Shown here piece by piece: positions 17,777 through 25,331 of a stretch of DNA of 64,000 nucleotides. The position numbers and the translations under genes were made by a program. The notes beneath the pieces are model-generated. The model saw nothing but the letters and a program-made list of their open reading frames with translations, did no database searches and was not told the origin of the DNA. This DNA is from Dokdonella_A sp966248875 (GTDB lineage: Bacteria > Pseudomonadota > Gammaproteobacteria > Xanthomonadales > Rhodanobacteraceae). Each line of letters starts with the position of its first letter. The first letter of the stretch is position 1. The DNA lies in the NCBI GenBank assembly GCA_966248875.1, contig CBINBI010000004.1:22160-86159 (forward strand), written 5' to 3'.

Positions 17777-18274
17777 TCAGGCGGAGCCGAGGTCCAGCGG
17801 GTCCAGGGTCAGCGCCTTCCGGCCGTGGGGGCGTTCGGCCGCGAGCTCGGCCAGGCTGCGCCCGCTCACGGGCTCGCGCGCATCGGGCGCGATGTCGTGG
17901 AGTGGAATCAGCACGAACGGCTCAGCAAGCTCAGGCCGCGGGATGCGCAGATGGCCGGGCCCCTGCATGACGATGTCGTCGAACAGCACGATGTCGATAT
18001 CGAGCGTACGGCTTGCGTAGCGCGGCCCGCCGCGACGCCGGCCGAGGCGAGCCTCGAGCGCGTGCAGCCAGGCGTCCAGGGCGACGGGATCGAGGTCGGT
18101 ATCGAGCCCGACCGCGAGATTGAGGAAATCCGGTCCGTCGAAGCCGACCGCTTTCGACCGGTACACCGGGGATACCCGAAGCGAGCCGAAGCGCGCGCGC
18201 AGCTCGGCCACCGCCGCGCGCAGGTGACGTTCGGGCTCGATATTCGAGCCGAGACTGAGATACGCGCGGTGCAT
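17777..18274 (-). CDS. folK: 2-amino-4-hydroxy-6-hydroxymethyldihydropteridine pyrophosphokinase (HPPK)
   Basis: Transfers pyrophosphate from ATP to 6-hydroxymethyl-dihydropterin in folate synthesis. It has 165 residues from ATG 18274, beginning MHRAYLSLGSNIEPERHL. Family motifs follow: SPVYRSKAVGFDGPDFLN, the RTLDIDIVLFDD metal-binding block (two Asp), and HLRIPRPELAEPFVLIPL. A GTG five codons earlier (18289) is an alternative start. It follows folB on the same strand, 70 bases apart, so the pair catalyses consecutive folate steps and is probably co-transcribed with tsaD. Confidence 0.95.
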   Translation of the reverse strand: MHRAYLSLGSNIEPERHLRAAVAELRARFGSLRVSPVYRSKAVGFDGPDFLNLAVGLDTDLDPVALDAWLHALEARLGRRRGGPRYASRTLDIDIVLFDDIVMQGPGHLRIPRPELAEPFVLIPLHDIAPDAREPVSGRSLAELAAERPHGRKALTLDPLDLGSA

Positions 18275-18343
18275 GGCGCATTCGTCCACGGCAGGCGCCG
18301 TTTCGTCAAGCCGCTCACGCGGCGCACGGCCGCAGCGGAGGCC

Positions 18344-18700
18344 TCAGCTCCGCTGCCCACGCTCGATGACCACGCCCACCGATCGCGCGCCGCGCACGGC
18401 CCCAGGCTTGGACAGCCTGAGGCGCACCCACGGCACGCCGAACTCCTCGCGGATCAGCGCCGCGCAACGCTCGGCCAGCGTTTCGACGAGCTGGAAGCTG
18501 GAACTTTCCACGAACGCGATCAGGCGTTTCGACACCGCCTTGTAGTCGAGCGTGTCGCCGATCGCGTCGCTCGCTGCCGGCCGCGTGTTGTCGAAAGCCA
18601 TCTCGACATCGAGCGCGATCGTCTGGCGCGTGCGCCGTTCCCAGTCGTAGATGCCGATGAGCGTGTCGATGCGGAGGTCTTCGATGAAGACGAGGTCCAT
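18344..18700 (-). CDS. folB: Dihydroneopterin aldolase
   Basis: Converts 7,8-dihydroneopterin to 6-hydroxymethyl-dihydropterin and glycolaldehyde, supplying the FolK substrate. It has 118 residues, the normal length. It starts MDLVFIEDLRIDTLIGIYDWER, with the family signature around the catalytic region (TLDYKAVSKRL) and the active-site FQLVETLAERCA, then LSKPGA near the end. The ATG at 18700 is preceded by only 60 bases of spacer to tsaD, and that spacer holds imperfect heptamer repeats. Confidence 0.95.
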   Translation of the reverse strand: MDLVFIEDLRIDTLIGIYDWERRTRQTIALDVEMAFDNTRPAASDAIGDTLDYKAVSKRLIAFVESSSFQLVETLAERCAALIREEFGVPWVRLRLSKPGAVRGARSVGVVIERGQRS

Positions 18701-18709
18701 GGGGATGCC

Positions 18710-18744
18710 GGGATTCGGAGTTCGGGATTCGGGATTTGGGACTC
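18710..18744. repeat. Five imperfect GGGATTC heptamers
   Basis: Consecutive seven-base units GGGATTC, GGAGTTC, GGGATTC, GGGATTT, GGGACTC fill most of the tsaD-folB spacer. Such heptamer arrays recur in intergenic regions of xanthomonad genomes (recall). Two units are identical and the other three differ at one or two positions. Confidence 0.8.
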
Positions 18745-18760
18745 GGGTGATGGTTGCGAG

Positions 18761-19771
18761 CTAAGCCACCGGCGGCAGCGAGGCGAGATCCCAGCGCGGC
18801 CGCACCTTGATCGCCGTCGATTCGTGCTGGCCCGCCTGCAGCCGCAGCGCGCCGGCCAGCGCGATCATCGCGCCGTTGTCGGTGCAGAATTCGGGGCGCG
18901 GGAAATATGTCCGGAAACCTTCCTTGGCGCCCGCTTCGGCGAGTTGCCGGCGAAGCGACTTGTTGGCGCCGACGCCGCCGGCGACGATGAGGGCGCGCGC
19001 GCCGGTCGCATCCAGCGCGCGGCGGCATTTGAGCACGAGCGTCTCGACGACCGCCTCCTCGAATGCGCGCGCGATGTCGGCCCGGGTCTGCTCGCTGCGA
19101 TCGCTGGCCTGCCAGGCCAGCAGCACCTGCGTCTTGAGCCCCGAGAAGCTGAAATCGAGGCCGGGCCGATCGGTCATCGGTCGGGCGAAGCGGAACACGT
19201 CCGCTCGGCCGCGCTCGGCGAGCTTCGCCAGCGCCGGGCCGCCGGGATACGGCAGGTCCATGAGCTTCGCCGTCTTGTCGAACGCCTCGCCGGCCGCGTC
19301 GTCCAGCGTGTCGCCGAGCAGCACGTAGCGGCCGATCGCCTCAACCTCGACCAGCATCGAATGCCCGCCCGAGACGAGCAGCGCAACGAACGGCGGCTGC
19401 GGCGGATCGGCTTCGAGGAGAGGCGCGAGCAGGTGCCCTTCCATGTGGTGCACGCCGATCGCGGGCAGGCCGAGCGCCCAGGCCAGCGCGCGCGCCGCCG
19501 TCGCGCCGACCAGGAGCGCGCCGACGAGGCCCGGGCCCGCCGTGTAGGCGACGCCGCCGAGGTCCCCGACCGCGAGCCCGGCCTGTTTCAGCGTCTCCTC
19601 GACCAGCGGCAGCAGCTTGCGCACGTGGTCACGCGAGGCGAGCTCGGGCACGACGCCGCCGTAATCCGCGTGCATGCCGACCTGGCTGTACAGCGCGTGC
19701 GCAAGCAGCCCGCGGCCAGGATCGAACACGGCGACGCCGGTCTCGTCGCACGAAGTCTCGACGCCGAGCAC
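18761..19771 (-). CDS. tsaD: tRNA N6-adenosine threonylcarbamoyltransferase TsaD
   Basis: Transfers the threonylcarbamoyl group to A37 of ANN-decoding tRNAs (t6A), in complex with TsaB/TsaE. It has 336 residues from GTG 19771, which matches the family length. The sequence opens LGVETSCDETGVAVFD and has the metal-binding HHMEGH motif, LLVSGGHSMLVEV and GDTLDDAAGEAFDK, then GGVGANKSLRR and TDNGAMIA. No clear ribosome site precedes GTG 19771; a GTG at 19816 is an alternative but would overlap the divergent rpsU promoter. The tsaD-rpsU divergent arrangement is widely conserved in proteobacteria. Confidence 0.93.
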   Translation of the reverse strand: MLGVETSCDETGVAVFDPGRGLLAHALYSQVGMHADYGGVVPELASRDHVRKLLPLVEETLKQAGLAVGDLGGVAYTAGPGLVGALLVGATAARALAWALGLPAIGVHHMEGHLLAPLLEADPPQPPFVALLVSGGHSMLVEVEAIGRYVLLGDTLDDAAGEAFDKTAKLMDLPYPGGPALAKLAERGRADVFRFARPMTDRPGLDFSFSGLKTQVLLAWQASDRSEQTRADIARAFEEAVVETLVLKCRRALDATGARALIVAGGVGANKSLRRQLAEAGAKEGFRTYFPRPEFCTDNGAMIALAGALRLQAGQHESTAIKVRPRWDLASLPPVA

Positions 19772-19794
19772 CGGTCCGACGGACCGTTCCGGTT

Positions 19795-19824
19795 TTGCAA
19801 ATCCCTGATTATTCACAGTACAAT
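19795..19824 (+). promoter_or_regulatory. Sigma-70-type promoter of rpsU
   Basis: A -35 box TTGCAA (19795-19800) and a -10 box TACAAT (19819-19824) are separated by 18 bases, 44 bases before the rpsU start. The segment overlaps the 5' region of the divergent tsaD gene. Confidence 0.65.
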
Positions 19825-19868
19825 GCGCGGCTCGCCGCCGCCCGGGGTGGCGTTCAACCGGAGAGTTT

Positions 19869-20084
19869 ATGCCAAGCGTGAAAGTCCGCGAGAACGAACC
19901 GTTCGAGTTCGCTCTGCGCCGTTTCAAGCGCACCTGCGAGAAGGCCGGCGTGCTGGCCGAGGTCCGCAAGCGCGAGTTCTACGAAAAGCCGACCCAGGAG
20001 CGCAAGCGCAAGCGCGCCGCTGCGGTCAAGCGTCACCTTCGCCGCGTCTCGCGCGACGTGACGAAGCGCCAGCGCCTGTATTGA
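19869..20084 (+). CDS. rpsU: 30S ribosomal protein bS21
   Basis: Small ribosomal protein of 71 residues, required at an early step of initiation on most mRNAs. It starts MPSVKVRENEPFEFALRRFK, has the conserved ALRRFKRTCEKAGV and the REFYEKPTQERKRK stretch, and ends RLY. A GGAGAG ribosome site precedes ATG 19869. It is the first gene of the macromolecular-synthesis block rpsU-yqeY-dnaG. Two hairpins downstream probably lower read-through into yqeY and dnaG, consistent with the much higher demand for S21. Confidence 0.98.
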   Translation: MPSVKVRENEPFEFALRRFKRTCEKAGVLAEVRKREFYEKPTQERKRKRAAAVKRHLRRVSRDVTKRQRLY

Positions 20085-20090
20085 TCGACC

Positions 20091-20111
20091 GGGCGAGCTT
20101 CGCGCTCGCCC
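20091..20111 (+). terminator. Hairpin directly behind rpsU (attenuator-like)
   Basis: GGGCGAGC (20091-20098) pairs with GCTCGCCC (20104-20111) around the stable loop TTCGC. It starts 6 bases after the rpsU stop. Only two T residues follow, so partial rather than full termination, or 3'-end protection, is likely. Confidence 0.55.
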
Positions 20112-20124
20112 TTCCGGGCCTCAT

Positions 20125-20163
20125 CGGCCGGCATTGCGCGAGCGGTGCCGGCCGTTTGCGTTT
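20125..20163 (+). terminator. Second hairpin with T-rich tail between rpsU and yqeY
   Basis: CGGCCGGCA (20125-20133) pairs with TGCCGGCCG (20146-20154) around a 12-base loop and is followed by TTTGCGTTT. Together with the first hairpin it would trim the rpsU message, as known for the E. coli rpsU-dnaG interval. Confidence 0.6.
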
Positions 20164-20212
20164 GCGGCTCCGGCGCACGCCGGTTTTTCCGAATCCATGA
20201 TTCGAGGACGCG

Positions 20213-20662
20213 ATGTCCCTCAAGCAGCAGATCACCGACGACATGAAGGCCGCGATGAAGAGTGGCGACAAGGACCGCCTCGGCGTGATCCGTCTCGTCC
20301 TCGCCGCGATCAAGCAGCGCGAAGTCGATGAGCGCGTCGTGCTCGACGATGCGCAGACGCTGGCGGTCATCGAGAAGATGATCAAGCAGCGGCGCGACTC
20401 GATCGCGCAGTTCCGCGCCGCAGGCCGGGAAGACCTTGCCTCGAAGGAGGAATACGAGGTCGGCGTGATCCAGGCCTACATGCCGGCGCAGCTCAGCGAG
20501 GCCGAGATCGACGCGATCATCACGAAGGCGATCGCCGACTCGGGCGCGACCGGCGCGAAGGACATGGGCAAGGTGATCGGACTCGTTCGGCCGCAGGTGG
20601 CCGGGCGGGCCGACATGGGCAAGGTGTCCGAAAGCGTCAAGCGCAAGCTCGCCGCGTCCTGA
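20213..20662 (+). CDS. yqeY: GatB/YqeY domain-containing protein
   Basis: Protein of 149 residues (MSLKQQITDDMKAAMKSGDK...) that corresponds to the C-terminal tRNA-binding helical domain of GatB. The stand-alone form is associated with tRNA amidation but its exact job is not established. Conserved pieces are RLGVIRLVLAAIKQREVDER, EEYEVGVIQAYMPAQLSE and GKVIGLVRPQVAGRADMGKVS. It lies between rpsU and dnaG, its usual place in gammaproteobacteria. ATG 20213 follows a GAGG element. Confidence 0.93.
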   Translation: MSLKQQITDDMKAAMKSGDKDRLGVIRLVLAAIKQREVDERVVLDDAQTLAVIEKMIKQRRDSIAQFRAAGREDLASKEEYEVGVIQAYMPAQLSEAEIDAIITKAIADSGATGAKDMGKVIGLVRPQVAGRADMGKVSESVKRKLAAS

Positions 20663-20663
20663 T

Positions 20664-20747
20664 CGTCTTCCCCGCGAAAGCGGAGACACGGCGCCTTCGG
20701 CGGCTGGAGCAAGAGGCACGCGGTTCCCGCTTTCGCGGGAACGACGA
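20664..20747. repeat. Palindromic intergenic element (CCCGCGAAAGCGG family) between yqeY and dnaG
   Basis: The left end CGTCTTCCCCGCGAAAGCGG and the right end CCCGCTTTCGCGGGAACGAC are inverted relative to each other, each itself a hairpin, separated by about 40 bases. The same end sequence recurs at 25.2, 46.7-46.9 and 62.0 kb. Known class of short intergenic palindromes in xanthomonads (recall). Confidence 0.8.
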
Positions 20748-20770
20748 AAGGACGTGGCATCCTAGCTCCC

Positions 20771-22492
20771 ATGCGCGGCCGCATCCCCGAAAAGTTCATC
20801 GACGAGCTGCTCGCTCGCGTCGACATCGTCGACGTGATCCAGGAGCGCGTGCCGCTAAAGAAGGCCGGCCGCGACTGGTCGGCGCGCTGCCCGTTCCACG
20901 ACGAGCGCTCGCCGTCGTTCACGGTGAGCCCCGCCAAGCAGTTCTATCACTGCTTCGGCTGCGGCGCGCACGGCAGCGCGATCGGCTTCCTGATGAACTA
21001 CGACCGGCTCGAGTTCCCCGACGCGGTCGAGGAGCTGGCGAGCCGCGTCGGGCTCAAGGTGCCTTACGAAGGCGGTCGCGAGGCGCCGCGCGAGGACACG
21101 ACCGATCTCTACGCGATTCTCGACGCGGCGGCGGCGTTCTACCGCCGCCAGCTCGCCGCGAGCGAGAGCGCACGCGCGTATTTCGAGACGCGCGGCCTCG
21201 ACGAGACGACGATCGCGCGATTCAACCTCGGCTACGCGCCCGACCAGTGGGACGCGCTGAAGAACGCGCTCGGCACCAGCGCGCAGAGAATCGCGCTGCT
21301 CGAGAAGGCCGGCATGCTGAGCAGCGGCGAACGCGGCTCGAAGTACGACCGCTTCCGCCATCGCGTCATGTTTCCGATCCTCGACCGCCGCGGGCGCACG
21401 ATCGCATTCGGCGGGCGGGTGCTCGTCAAGGAGGACACGCCGAAATACCTCAACTCGCCGGAGACGCCGCTGTTCCACAAGGGGCGCGAGCTGTTCGGCC
21501 TCTGGCAGGTGCGCGAGGCGCACGCGAAGATTCCGCGCCTCATCGTCGTCGAGGGCTACATGGACGTCATCAGCCTGCACCAGGCCGGCCTGACCCAGGC
21601 GGTGGCGACGCTGGGCACCGCGACGACGCGCGATCACGCGGAAATCCTCTTTCGCCAGTGTGCCGACGTGTATTTCTGCTTCGACGGCGACCGCGCCGGC
21701 CGCCAGGCTGCGTGGCGCGCGGTCGAATCGGTGCTGCCGCGCATGCGCGACGGCCGCCAGGCGATGTTCCTGTTTTTGCCGGAAGGCGAGGATCCGGACA
21801 CGCTCGTCCGCAAGGAGGGCGCCGCCGGATTCGAGGAGCGCCTCAGGAACGCGACGCCGCTCAGCGAATTCTTCTTCGCCGAGATCGGCAGGGACGCGAA
21901 CCTCGCGAGCCTCGACGGCAAGGCGCGGCTCGCCGAGCGCGCGCGGCCGATGCTGGCGCAGATTCCGGACGGCGCGTTCCGCGACCTCATGCTGGCCGAG
22001 CTTGACCGGCTGACGGGCGTGCACGTGCAGGTCGCGCCGCCCGCCGACGGCGCATCGCGCAAACCCGTCACGCGCCCGCAGAATCGCTCGCTGGTGCGCT
22101 CGGCCGTCACGCTGCTGGTGCAGACGCCTTCGCTCGCATCGGTGCTGGAGCCGCCGTGGACCTTCGCCGAGCTTCGCCAGCCAGGCATTCCGCTTCTGGT
22201 CGAGCTGATCGCGCTCTGCCGCGACCGGCCCGACATCACGACCGGCGCGCTGCTCGAGCACTTCGCCGAGCGCGAGGAGGCGCGCGCGCTGCAGAAGCTC
22301 GCGGTCATGGAATTTCCGGGCGGGGCCGACGAAGCACGCGCGGAATTTCTCGACGCGCTGCGCCAGCTCGACCGGCAGACCGTGCAGCAGAGGATCGACG
22401 ACCTGCTGGCCAAGCAGGGCTCGGCCGGGCTCGGCGATGCCGAAAAGACCGAGCTGCGCAACCTGCTCGCGCAGAAGGCGACGCAGGCCTGA
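20771..22492 (+). CDS. dnaG: DNA primase
   Basis: Synthesises RNA primers for Okazaki fragments, recruited by the DnaB helicase. It has 573 residues. The N-terminal CHC2 zinc finger uses C40, H43, C61 and C64 (CPFH... FHCFGCG-like). The RNA polymerase core/TOPRIM domain (about 120-370) has the invariant Glu in VVEGYMDV and the Asp pair in CFDGDRAGR. The remaining C-terminal part is the helical DnaB-binding domain, less conserved. ATG 20771 (MRGRIPEKFIDELLARVDIVDVI) matches the family start. It is the third gene of the rpsU block; the sigma factor gene rpoD, which commonly follows, is absent here. Confidence 0.97.
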   Translation: MRGRIPEKFIDELLARVDIVDVIQERVPLKKAGRDWSARCPFHDERSPSFTVSPAKQFYHCFGCGAHGSAIGFLMNYDRLEFPDAVEELASRVGLKVPYEGGREAPREDTTDLYAILDAAAAFYRRQLAASESARAYFETRGLDETTIARFNLGYAPDQWDALKNALGTSAQRIALLEKAGMLSSGERGSKYDRFRHRVMFPILDRRGRTIAFGGRVLVKEDTPKYLNSPETPLFHKGRELFGLWQVREAHAKIPRLIVVEGYMDVISLHQAGLTQAVATLGTATTRDHAEILFRQCADVYFCFDGDRAGRQAAWRAVESVLPRMRDGRQAMFLFLPEGEDPDTLVRKEGAAGFEERLRNATPLSEFFFAEIGRDANLASLDGKARLAERARPMLAQIPDGAFRDLMLAELDRLTGVHVQVAPPADGASRKPVTRPQNRSLVRSAVTLLVQTPSLASVLEPPWTFAELRQPGIPLLVELIALCRDRPDITTGALLEHFAEREEARALQKLAVMEFPGGADEARAEFLDALRQLDRQTVQQRIDDLLAKQGSAGLGDAEKTELRNLLAQKATQA

Positions 22493-22565
22493 GCGAAGAC
22501 TCTTGAACCGTCGCCGGCGCGGCCCGATTGAACACGGCTCGACACACTGACGCAGGAACTTCGAC

Positions 22566-23447
22566 ATGAACATCGGTTTCATCGGGCTCGGCGCGATGGG
22601 CAAGGGCATGGCCGCGCGCCTCGTCGCGGCGGGTCACACCGTGACGGTCTGGAACCGCTCGCGCGACGCCGTGGATGCGCTGGTCGCCGCAGGTGCGCGC
22701 GCCGCGGATTCCGCCGCCGCTGCCGCGCGCAATGAATTCGTGCACAGCATGCTCGCCGACGACGGCGCGCTCCGCGCCGTGCTGATCGAGGGCGGTGCGC
22801 TCGACGCGATGCCGGCGAACAGCGTCCACGTCAATCACGCGACGATCTCGGTCGCCTTCGCGAAGGAGCTCGCCGCGCGCCATCGCGAGCGCGGCGTGTC
22901 TTACGTCGCGGCACCCGTGTTCGGCCGTCCCGACGCGGCCGCGGCCGGCAAGCTGCACGTGCTCGCGGCGGGCGACGCGGATGCAGTCGCGCGCGTGCGG
23001 CCGCTGCTGGAAGCGATCGGCCAGAGCGTGTGGCCGCTCGGCGAGGCGCCCGAGCGCGCGAATGCGGTGAAGATCGCGGGCAATTTCATGATCGCGTCGG
23101 CGATCGAGACGATGGCCGAGGCGACCGCGCTCACGCGTGCGCACGGCGTCTCCGCGCGCGAGTTTCTCGACGTGATGACGAACACGCTGTTCGCGGCGCC
23201 GGTGTACAAGACCTACGGCGGGCTGATCGCCGAACAGCGCTACTCGCCGCCGGGTTTCGGCATGAAGCTTGGTTACAAGGATGCCGGTCTCACGCTAGCG
23301 GCCTCGTCCGATGCCGCCGTGCCGATGCCGATCGCGAGCCTGCTGCGCGATGGGTTTCTCGACGCGCTGGCGCACGACGACGGCGACCTCGACTGGTCCG
23401 CACTCGCGGAAGTCTCGGCGCGGCGCGCGAATCTCGATCGGCGGTGA
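22566..23447 (+). CDS. NAD(P)-dependent beta-hydroxyacid dehydrogenase (3-hydroxyisobutyrate dehydrogenase family)
   Basis: Two-domain oxidoreductase of 293 residues. The N-terminal Rossmann motif is GLGAMGKGMA (7-16). The substrate-binding motif region reads VAAPVFGRPDAAAAGKL, and the catalytic lysine is K169 in NAVKIAGNFM. The last third (FGMKLGYKDAGLTLAASSDAAVPMPIASL) is the helical dimer domain. Sequence style fits the glyoxylate/succinic semialdehyde reductase-like branch as well as 3-hydroxyisobutyrate dehydrogenase, so the substrate is open. It follows dnaG by 73 bases in the same direction; functional connection unlikely. Confidence 0.9.
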   Translation: MNIGFIGLGAMGKGMAARLVAAGHTVTVWNRSRDAVDALVAAGARAADSAAAAARNEFVHSMLADDGALRAVLIEGGALDAMPANSVHVNHATISVAFAKELAARHRERGVSYVAAPVFGRPDAAAAGKLHVLAAGDADAVARVRPLLEAIGQSVWPLGEAPERANAVKIAGNFMIASAIETMAEATALTRAHGVSAREFLDVMTNTLFAAPVYKTYGGLIAEQRYSPPGFGMKLGYKDAGLTLAASSDAAVPMPIASLLRDGFLDALAHDDGDLDWSALAEVSARRANLDRR

Positions 23448-23582
23448 ACGCATAGGGTTGCCCTTCGCCCACCTTTGCGGTCGTACGCTCGATCGCGCGC
23501 GTTCCGTGTGCCGATACGTTCGGTAGGCCAAGGCCCACCCTGTGCCCTTCAGCCAGCCTGCCGCACAAGCCAAGGGTCCGGA

Positions 23583-25190
23583 TTACGCGCGACGGCGTTT
23601 CAAGTCCGACACGATGACCCTCGCCGCATTGTGCCCCGGCGCGCCGGTGACGCCGCCGCCCGGGTGCGTGCCGGCACCGCAGAGGTAGAGTCCCGGCAGC
23701 GCGCCGCGATAGTTCGCATAGCCGAGCATCGGACGCGCGCTGAAGAGCTGGTTCAGCGTCAGCGCGCCGTGGAAGATGTCGCCGCCGATCAGGCCGAAAT
23801 CGCGCTCGAGGTCGAGCGGGCTCTTGATCTGCCGGCCGAGCACGGAGGCCTTGAATCCCGGAGCGAAGCGATCGACCGTCTCGATCATGAGATCGGCGAC
23901 TTCCTCGCGATGATCGTCCCAGGATGTTCCGTCCGGCAGCTCCGGCGCGACGTGCTGGCAGAACAGGCTGGCGACGTGCTGCCCCACCGGAGCCAGCGAA
24001 TCGTCGAGCGTCGAGGGAATCAGCATCTCGACGATCGGCTCGCGCGACCAACCGTGGCTGCGCGCGTCGAGGTAGGCGCGGTCCATGTAGTCGAGGCTCG
24101 GCGCCATGATGATGCCGGCGGTGAGATGATCGCCGGGCTCGGGCAGCGCGGTGAAGCGCGGCAGCTCCGACAGCGCGACGTTCATGCGGAAGGTGCCAGA
24201 GCCGCAGCGCCAGTTCGCCATGCGCTCGCGCACCGCAGGCGGCAGCACCGCAGGCGTGATCAGCCGCTCGTAAAGCAGCTTCGGATTGACGTTGGCCACG
24301 ACGGCACGCGCGCCGATGATGTCGCTTTTCTCGCTGACGACGCCGACCGCGCGGCCCTCGTCGACGACGACCTCGCGCACGCCTTCGCCGGTACGGATCT
24401 CGACGCCGGCCGCCTTCGCCGCGTTCGCCATGGCCTGCGTGATCGCGCCCATGCCGCCGATCGCATGGCCCCAGGCACCCTTGACGCCGTTGACCTCGCC
24501 GAACACGTGATGCAGCAGCACGTAGGCCGAGCCCGGCGTGTACGGGCTCGCGTAGTTGCCGACGATGCCGTCGAAGCCGAGCACGGCCTTGATCGGCTCG
24601 CTCTCGAAGAAGCGGTCGAGATATTCGGCCGCTGAGATCGCGAAGAGATCGAGCAGGTCCGTGCGCAGCGATGCATCGATCGACGCGAGCCGCCGGCCGA
24701 GCCGGCCGGCGCGCAGCAGCTCCGGCAGCGCCGCCAGCCAGCCCGAATCGGTGACGTTCGGCGGCGGCTCCAGCGCGAGCGCGCGCAGCACGTCGGCGAT
24801 CGCATCGAGGCGGCGCTCGTATTCGGGCAGGCGCTCGGCGTCGCGGCGCGAGAATTTCGCGACTTCGGCCGCCGTGCGCCCGGCGCCGGTCGCGAGATAG
24901 CGCCCGTCCGGCAGCGGCAGGAAGTTGTTGAGCCTGCGCTGGACGATGCGAAGGCCGTGTGCTGCGAGGTCGAGGTCGCGGATGACTTTCGGCTGCAGCA
25001 GCGACACGGTGTACGCCGCCACCGAATTGCGGAAGCCGGGATGGAATTCCTCGGTCACGGCTGCGCCGCCGACCACGCCGCGGCGCTCGAGCACGAGCAC
25101 CTTGAGGCCGGCCTTCGCAAGATAGGTCGCGCAGACGAGGCCGTTGTGGCCTGCGCCGATCAGAATTGCGTCGTAACGGGGTTCTGCCAT
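23583..25190 (-). CDS. Phytoene desaturase-like FAD-dependent oxidoreductase (PYROXD2 type)
   Basis: Flavoprotein of 535 residues. The FAD-binding GAGHNGLVCATYLAKAG starts at residue 12. Further conserved blocks are LVLERRGVVGGAAVTEEFHPGFRNS and the C-terminal second flavin element LYLCGAGTHPGGGVTGAPGHNAARVI. This is the NAD(P)/FAD oxidoreductase branch related to carotenoid desaturases and human PYROXD2; no carotenoid genes are nearby, so substrate is unknown. ATG 25190 is close to the dinucleotide-binding site. It stands alone, divergent from the HipA-like gene with a palindromic element between. Confidence 0.88.
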   Translation of the reverse strand: MAEPRYDAILIGAGHNGLVCATYLAKAGLKVLVLERRGVVGGAAVTEEFHPGFRNSVAAYTVSLLQPKVIRDLDLAAHGLRIVQRRLNNFLPLPDGRYLATGAGRTAAEVAKFSRRDAERLPEYERRLDAIADVLRALALEPPPNVTDSGWLAALPELLRAGRLGRRLASIDASLRTDLLDLFAISAAEYLDRFFESEPIKAVLGFDGIVGNYASPYTPGSAYVLLHHVFGEVNGVKGAWGHAIGGMGAITQAMANAAKAAGVEIRTGEGVREVVVDEGRAVGVVSEKSDIIGARAVVANVNPKLLYERLITPAVLPPAVRERMANWRCGSGTFRMNVALSELPRFTALPEPGDHLTAGIIMAPSLDYMDRAYLDARSHGWSREPIVEMLIPSTLDDSLAPVGQHVASLFCQHVAPELPDGTSWDDHREEVADLMIETVDRFAPGFKASVLGRQIKSPLDLERDFGLIGGDIFHGALTLNQLFSARPMLGYANYRGALPGLYLCGAGTHPGGGVTGAPGHNAARVIVSDLKRRRA

Positions 25191-25230
25191 CGGCGCATTA
25201 TGCGTCACGTTTCGAGGCCGCACGCGCACG

Positions 25231-25314
25231 CCCCTCATTCCGGCGAAGGCCGGCATCCATTTGCTCTTCCGGGGGCATCAAGCAAAATGGGTTACGGCTT
25301 TCGCCGGAACGACG
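25231..25314. repeat. Palindromic intergenic element upstream of the HipA-like gene
   Basis: Left arm CTCATTCCGGCGAAGGCCGG and right arm CGGCTTTCGCCGGAACGACG are inverted copies. ATCCATTTGCTCTTCC and AGCAAAATGGGTTA fill the middle, again partly inverted (CCATTTGC versus GCAAAATGG). It has the same layout as the element at 62000-62086. Confidence 0.8.
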
Positions 25315-25331
25315 AAGCACGGCACCGCTCC

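Noticed and set aside
17825..20200. 791-codon plus-strand frame opposite folK, folB and tsaD
   Set aside because: Crosses three real minus-strand genes and the rpsU gene in another frame; no family features.
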